Part shown: in pieces, positions 60,800 through 64,000 of the stretch | How positions within the stretch are numbered: position 1 is the first letter of the stretch | Layout of the letters: each line of letters begins with the position of its first letter | DNA from: an uncultured Lachnospiraceae bacterium | GTDB taxonomy: Bacteria > Bacillota > Clostridia > Lachnospirales > Lachnospiraceae | DNA length: 64,000 bases | Direction of reading: 5' to 3' | NCBI GenBank assembly: GCA_947626395.1 | Contig: CANQRU010000003.1 | Span: 62,001 to 126,000 of the forward strand | Position numbers and translations under genes: made by a program | The notes under the pieces: generated by a model | Seen by the model: the letters and a program-made list of their open reading frames with translations, nothing else | Databases searched by the model: none | Told to the model about the DNA's origin: nothing

Positions 60800-62866
60800 C
60801 TATTTCAGCGTATCCGGATCCACCGTAAAGTAAAGATGATAATATCCGTCGGCAGTGGTGACAGTGCCGGAACCGGAGTAGTTATTCGTATAAACAGGCA
60901 CGGCGTCCTCAGATTCCGTAAGATAGAAGGTATGCGCGCCCTTGGAAACGGTCAGATGCAGTCCGTCCGCCCCGCAGACCACCTTCTCGGGAGCCTCGTT
61001 GTCGATCACGATCTCGAACTCCGTTCCCGCGAAATCGTACTCGCTGCCGTCCGGCGTCTGCACGGGAATCACCACATCATACGTCTCCGGGGATTTATCC
61101 CCAGCCACTGCGATCCTCCCCGCCGGCCGGTCGATGGTCAGAGTATCCGTTCCATCATTGGTCAGATAGAGGATATAGTCCATGACAATGGCGTCCTCGC
61201 CGCCCAGCTCGCCGAATTTCATCGTGGAATTAAAGCCGTCGAAAGTCGTCACATAGTTGTTGGTGACCACGAAAAGATCCGTCTCCTCATCGTCCCTGGA
61301 GAGTTCAGTGCCGTCGTCAAGCACGACCGAGACCACCTTATTGCCCTCTTCTCCCGCGGGATCATATGTGTATGTGATCCCGGATACCTGCAGGAAGCTG
61401 CCGGAGGGCTTTTCGCGGACCAGAAGACCGGTGTCGTCCTGACCGGTCATTGAAAGGCCGAGTTCCAGCGCCGTATAAAGCTGGGAAGGATACACCCGAA
61501 TCACGTCTACCGTATTGCCGTGGTTGAAAGCGTTCAGGATATCGCCCCGCGTCACAATCCCGTAGGGAAAGGTGGCGCTGATCCCGCCGCCGTTCTCCAC
61601 GCCGATCACCGGAGCGGTGATATTGTTATTGTCAGCAAATATCTGGCCGTAATACCGGAAGGCGTCCGTCACCAGATCGCCCATGGTCGTTTCCACGATC
61701 CTCGGCTCCGCGTAATCATAGTAAATGTAGCCGCCCCAGATGGGAGCGCCCGTAAGGGCCACCTCCTCAGCCAGGATCGGATCGATCTCAATGATGCTTT
61801 CGTCATAGGCGGCCGTAACCGCGGCTTTCGCGGCCTCGCCGTCCTCGTTCAGCGCAAATGCGGAAGCTTTCTCATAGTCCCAGACCTCTCCCTCTGCCGT
61901 AAATCCGCCTTCGCCGTCGAAGGAAAGAGCGACGACGCCCAGACCTGTATTCTGCGTACCGGTCTGAACGATGGGGACAGAACCGACGGACGTCTGTTCA
62001 ACCGTGTGGCTGTGGCCGTCTATGACGGCGGCGACCTTCGCAAGCTCCTCAGAAGAAAGTCCCTTAAGGAGCTGCTCAGAGGTAACGTCCGTGGCAAGAG
62101 CGTTGTCGCCGAGATGGGTCACAAGAACGATCGCGTCCACGCTGTCCGCGATCTCCCCGATCTCAGCCCTGGCGGTCTCGATCTCATTTTCAAAAGTGAC
62201 GCCTTCCAACTTTGCCGGATTGGTGGATGTGGAGGTGGAAGCGGTGGTGAGACCGATGATGCCGATCTGATACCCCGCCGCGTCAACAATTGTATGGCTG
62301 TCCAGCAAGGGCTTTCCGTCCTTTAAGGTGTTGGCGGAAAGAATAGGGAACTGCGCCTTCCGCGCGTTAGCCAGAAGCGCGTCCGCACCGTAATCAAACT
62401 CGTGATTGCCCGCCGCCATGGCTTTGTATCCGGCGGCGTTCATGACATCGATCACATAAGCGCCGCTGCCGACGGTGGCGAAGCTGGCTCCCTGAGTGGC
62501 GTCGCCGGCGTCCAGAAGAATGGCGTTCTCTGTAGACGCGGCTATGCCGGCCACCTGCGGCAGTCCGATCACTCCGTCGTCCGGGCTTTCCGCCACGACT
62601 CCGTGAATATCGTTGGTGGAATAGATCGTTATCACCGCGGGGGCGCGGTCCGCAGTCTGTTCCTGAGATGCGGTTTCTGCAGCGCTTTCTGCGGCGGTTT
62701 CCGTTACGCTGCTTTCCGCGGCAGTCTCCGCAGTTTCCACCGATTCCTCCCGGGAAGACCCGCCCGCGGTCTCCTGCGTACCCTTCCTGCTCCCGCAGGC
62801 GCTCAGGCCAGACACCATAATCAGGCATAATACGAGCGCTATCGCCTTATAACATGTTTTTTTCAT
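60800..62866 (-). CDS. UshA-like 5'-nucleotidase/metallophosphatase lipoprotein
   Basis: 688 residues. Signal with lipobox LSAC (Cys near residue 24), then a Ser/Glu/Ala-rich linker (to about 75). The metallophosphatase domain (about 78-330) has IYSTNDIHGV, LLDAGDATQG, AAGNHEFDYG and VIDGHSHTV. The 5'-nucleotidase C-terminal domain follows with ENGGGISATFPYGIVTRGDIL near residue 435. The mature protein should sit outside the membrane and free nucleosides from nucleotides or related esters. The gene leads the redox gene set. AAAGGAG lies about 15 bases before ATG. Confidence 0.9.
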   Translation of the reverse strand: MKKTCYKAIALVLCLIMVSGLSACGSRKGTQETAGGSSREESVETAETAAESSVTETAAESAAETASQEQTADRAPAVITIYSTNDIHGVVAESPDDGVIGLPQVAGIAASTENAILLDAGDATQGASFATVGSGAYVIDVMNAAGYKAMAAGNHEFDYGADALLANARKAQFPILSANTLKDGKPLLDSHTIVDAAGYQIGIIGLTTASTSTSTNPAKLEGVTFENEIETARAEIGEIADSVDAIVLVTHLGDNALATDVTSEQLLKGLSSEELAKVAAVIDGHSHTVEQTSVGSVPIVQTGTQNTGLGVVALSFDGEGGFTAEGEVWDYEKASAFALNEDGEAAKAAVTAAYDESIIEIDPILAEEVALTGAPIWGGYIYYDYAEPRIVETTMGDLVTDAFRYYGQIFADNNNITAPVIGVENGGGISATFPYGIVTRGDILNAFNHGNTVDVIRVYPSQLYTALELGLSMTGQDDTGLLVREKPSGSFLQVSGITYTYDPAGEEGNKVVSVVLDDGTELSRDDEETDLFVVTNNYVTTFDGFNSTMKFGELGGEDAIVMDYILYLTNDGTDTLTIDRPAGRIAVAGDKSPETYDVVIPVQTPDGSEYDFAGTEFEIVIDNEAPEKVVCGADGLHLTVSKGAHTFYLTESEDAVPVYTNNYSGSGTVTTADGYYHLYFTVDPDTLK

Positions 62867-62902
62867 GATAAATTTTCCCGTTAACTCCTTTTTACTTCTT
62901 TA

Positions 62903-63301
62903 TTACTTCGCCTGATCGATCTTGTTCTGCTTGAAAGCGGCGTAACAGAACAGAGCCGGTATTACCGCGCCGGCAAGAACCGAAAAATAGCCGCTGACGC
63001 CGCCTGCAATAACGGCGTTGAATACAGCCGGAACGATAAGGGTAACGATGGATACCTTATACACAAGATCGATCTCCTTATGCTGCAGAGCCATAATTGC
63101 AAGAATAAAATTGATAACCAGACAGACGATCGATACCGCCAGGGATATCCAGGTCATGGGTGTAACGGTCCCGCTTTCGGACGTTTCCACAACCGGCGCC
63201 AGAAAAGCGGCGAATCCGTTGATCAGGATCCCGATAACGCTCTGGATCAGAACGATGATCGACATAACCTTTAAAAATGTAGTAATGGGTTTCTTTTCCA
63301 T
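62903..63301 (-). CDS. Small four-helix membrane protein
   Basis: 132 residues with four hydrophobic stretches (about 10-30, 48-70, 78-98 and 105-125). It starts MEKKPITTFLKVMSIIVLIQ and ends KQNKIDQAK. I do not recognise a family, and no charged or Cys motif suggests a function. Start ATG 63301 follows AGAGGAGG; a longer frame has no better site. It is 36 bases upstream of the 5'-nucleotidase start and may be cotranscribed with it. Promoter at 63340-63367. Confidence 0.65.
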   Translation of the reverse strand: MEKKPITTFLKVMSIIVLIQSVIGILINGFAAFLAPVVETSESGTVTPMTWISLAVSIVCLVINFILAIMALQHKEIDLVYKVSIVTLIVPAVFNAVIAGGVSGYFSVLAGAVIPALFCYAAFKQNKIDQAK

Positions 63302-63320
63302 AATGAAAATCCTCCTCTGA

Positions 63321-63367
63321 CAATGATTTGACAGTATCAATTATAATCATTGCGTCATTTACTTCAA
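63321..63367 (-). promoter_or_regulatory. Promoter of the membrane-protein/5'-nucleotidase unit, with inverted repeat
   Basis: Minus strand TTGAAG (63362-63367), a 16-base spacer and TATAAT (63340-63345). CAATGATT (63321-63328) and AATCATTG (63345-63352) form an inverted repeat overlapping the -10 and start, a possible repressor site. Confidence 0.6.
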
Positions 63368-63476
63368 TATATTCTTACTAATCACTTGTATTTCATGTCA
63401 TATCGCTTGTTTTTGATTCTCTCCTTTACTCTCCGAGAAAAGCCATAAAATATATAGCGATAAACTGCGTATCTCT

Positions 63477-63671
63477 GTGCCGGAATTGAATCGGATCAGA
63501 CTGGCGACGGAGGATGACCGGGCTTACCATATCGACTATTGGCCCCGTCTCTTCAAAGCCACCACTTGGAAGGAACTGAAAACTTTGGCAGAGCAAAAAC
63601 AGCAGCTGACTTCCAAGATTCAGCGCCTGCTCCTGCAGTCTGCCGGCATTCCGGACTCGAAGAATAATTAA
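63477..63671 (+). pseudogene. Remnant of an Rpn-family nuclease gene
   Basis: 64 residues. ATEDDRAYHIDYWPRLFKAT followed by TWKELKTLAEQ resembles a middle-to-late segment of Rpn/transposase-type proteins, which I recall as IDxWAxLFKATTWEEIKxLA. The nuclease core and the rest are missing, and no ribosome site precedes the GTG at 63477. It is most likely a leftover of deletion. It is followed by a hairpin. Confidence 0.55.
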
Positions 63672-63674
63672 TAA

Positions 63675-63709
63675 CAGAGGCAGTCCGAAAATACGGATTG
63701 CCTCTATCT
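63675..63709. terminator. Hairpin after the Rpn remnant
   Basis: AGAGGCAGTCCG and CGGATTGCCTCT arms (one wobble) with a six-base loop, followed by ATCTGTTATTTT. It could be the old terminator of the Rpn gene or serve trpA from the other side. Confidence 0.6.
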
Positions 63710-63771
63710 GTTATTTTCATACAAACATGGCACCAGCGACACCCTGTTTGTATTTCCTGATTATTCATTTC

Positions 63772-64000
63772 CTACCCGCGCACCGCATCCTTCATGCTCT
63801 TCACATACTCTCCCACGTAAGGCGCCGCGTCCACGCCGTATTTCTCCAGGATCTTGATGATCGCCGAACCCACGATGGCGCCGTCGGCGACGGAAGCCAT
63901 TTTCCGGGCCTGCTCCGGCGTGGAGATGCCGAAGCCGATGGCACAGGGCACGTCGGTGTTTTCGCGGATCACCTCCACGATGGAAGCCAGATCCGTCTTG
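63772..64000 (-). CDS. trpA: Tryptophan synthase alpha chain, C-terminal part
   Basis: About 75 residues are visible; the start lies beyond the window. ENTDVPCAIGFGISTPEQAR and VADGAIVGSAIIKILEKYG are the conserved end of the TrpA barrel, including the glycine phosphate-binding loop. The enzyme splits indole-3-glycerol phosphate into indole and glyceraldehyde-3-phosphate. Being the usual last gene of trp operons, it suggests the rest of the operon lies to the right. Confidence 0.93.
   Translation of the reverse strand, partial: KTDLASIVEVIRENTDVPCAIGFGISTPEQARKMASVADGAIVGSAIIKILEKYGVDAAPYVGEYVKSMKDAVRG

Overview
The window looks like a piece of chromosome from a fairly GC-rich, spore-forming member of the Clostridia, most likely the Lachnospiraceae. 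Supporting signs are the gdpP-rplI-dnaB block, MecA, the germination-type amidase CwlD, VanW, a class B sortase with a giant DUF11 adhesin, a CD1871A-type small protein, and strong AGGAGG ribosome sites with some TTG and GTG starts. Species cannot be named from the sequence alone. Most genes lie on the minus strand.

Layout. 1-5.4 kb: an Lrp/AsnC regulator (cut by the edge), a half-length AIR-synthase-like protein, VanW, a 36-residue membrane peptide, a DEDDh exonuclease, dCMP deaminase and the tRNA threonylcarbamoyl-AMP synthase. 5.6-9.6 kb: CwlD (plus), a metallophosphoesterase lipoprotein and a membrane-anchored GH18/SH3 protein. 9.8-12.1 kb: a 74-residue orphan, a P-loop-like protein and an unusual Ser/Thr kinase fused to a second P-loop-like domain. 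12.3-15.2 kb: MecA, a 2x[4Fe-4S] ferredoxin, a class I glutamine-amidotransferase-type hydrolase and a MerR regulator. 15.5-19.4 kb: dnaB, rplI, gdpP. 19.6-23.1 kb: a sodium:solute symporter and an acyl-CoA-synthetase-like ligase. 23.4-35.8 kb: a surface-display locus with sortase B, a 3504-residue anchored adhesin and a 186-residue companion. 36.4-40.8 kb: an Rpn-type nuclease, an AIM24/TIGR00266 protein, a DUF2264 protein and a small transaldolase. 41-49.1 kb: transketolase, araD, araB, an ArsR-type regulator, a DUF6171 protein and a GH51 arabinofuranosidase. Together these take arabinosides to pentose phosphates, but no arabinose isomerase is present. 49.4-52.5 kb: metY and cysK facing an Rrf2 regulator, a sulfur-assimilation unit. 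52.5-55.6 kb: Nudix hydrolase, histidine phosphatase, and a YhcG nuclease with a HTH protein and a 57-residue translationally coupled peptide. 55.8-58.5 kb: an ECF sigma factor with a large extra C-terminal part, divergent from a LytTR regulator. 58.5-62.9 kb: a redox set (TlpA-like, CD1871A-like, NapH-like ferredoxin) downstream of a 5'-nucleotidase lipoprotein. 62.9-64 kb: a small membrane protein, an Rpn remnant and the 3' end of trpA.

The non-coding DNA holds much of the interest. A hairpin element recurs at 21.4 and 51.95 kb with a constant loop and 3' flank but compensating stem changes, with weaker relatives at 43.4 and 36.2 kb. An imperfect inverted repeat of about 200 bp separates araB from araD. 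Two different genes (araD and the Rpn nuclease) have four-copy tandem repeats of 29-32 bp in their leaders. The adhesin gene has a markedly AT-richer core than its surroundings. All functional calls come from reading motifs by eye; no database search was possible.
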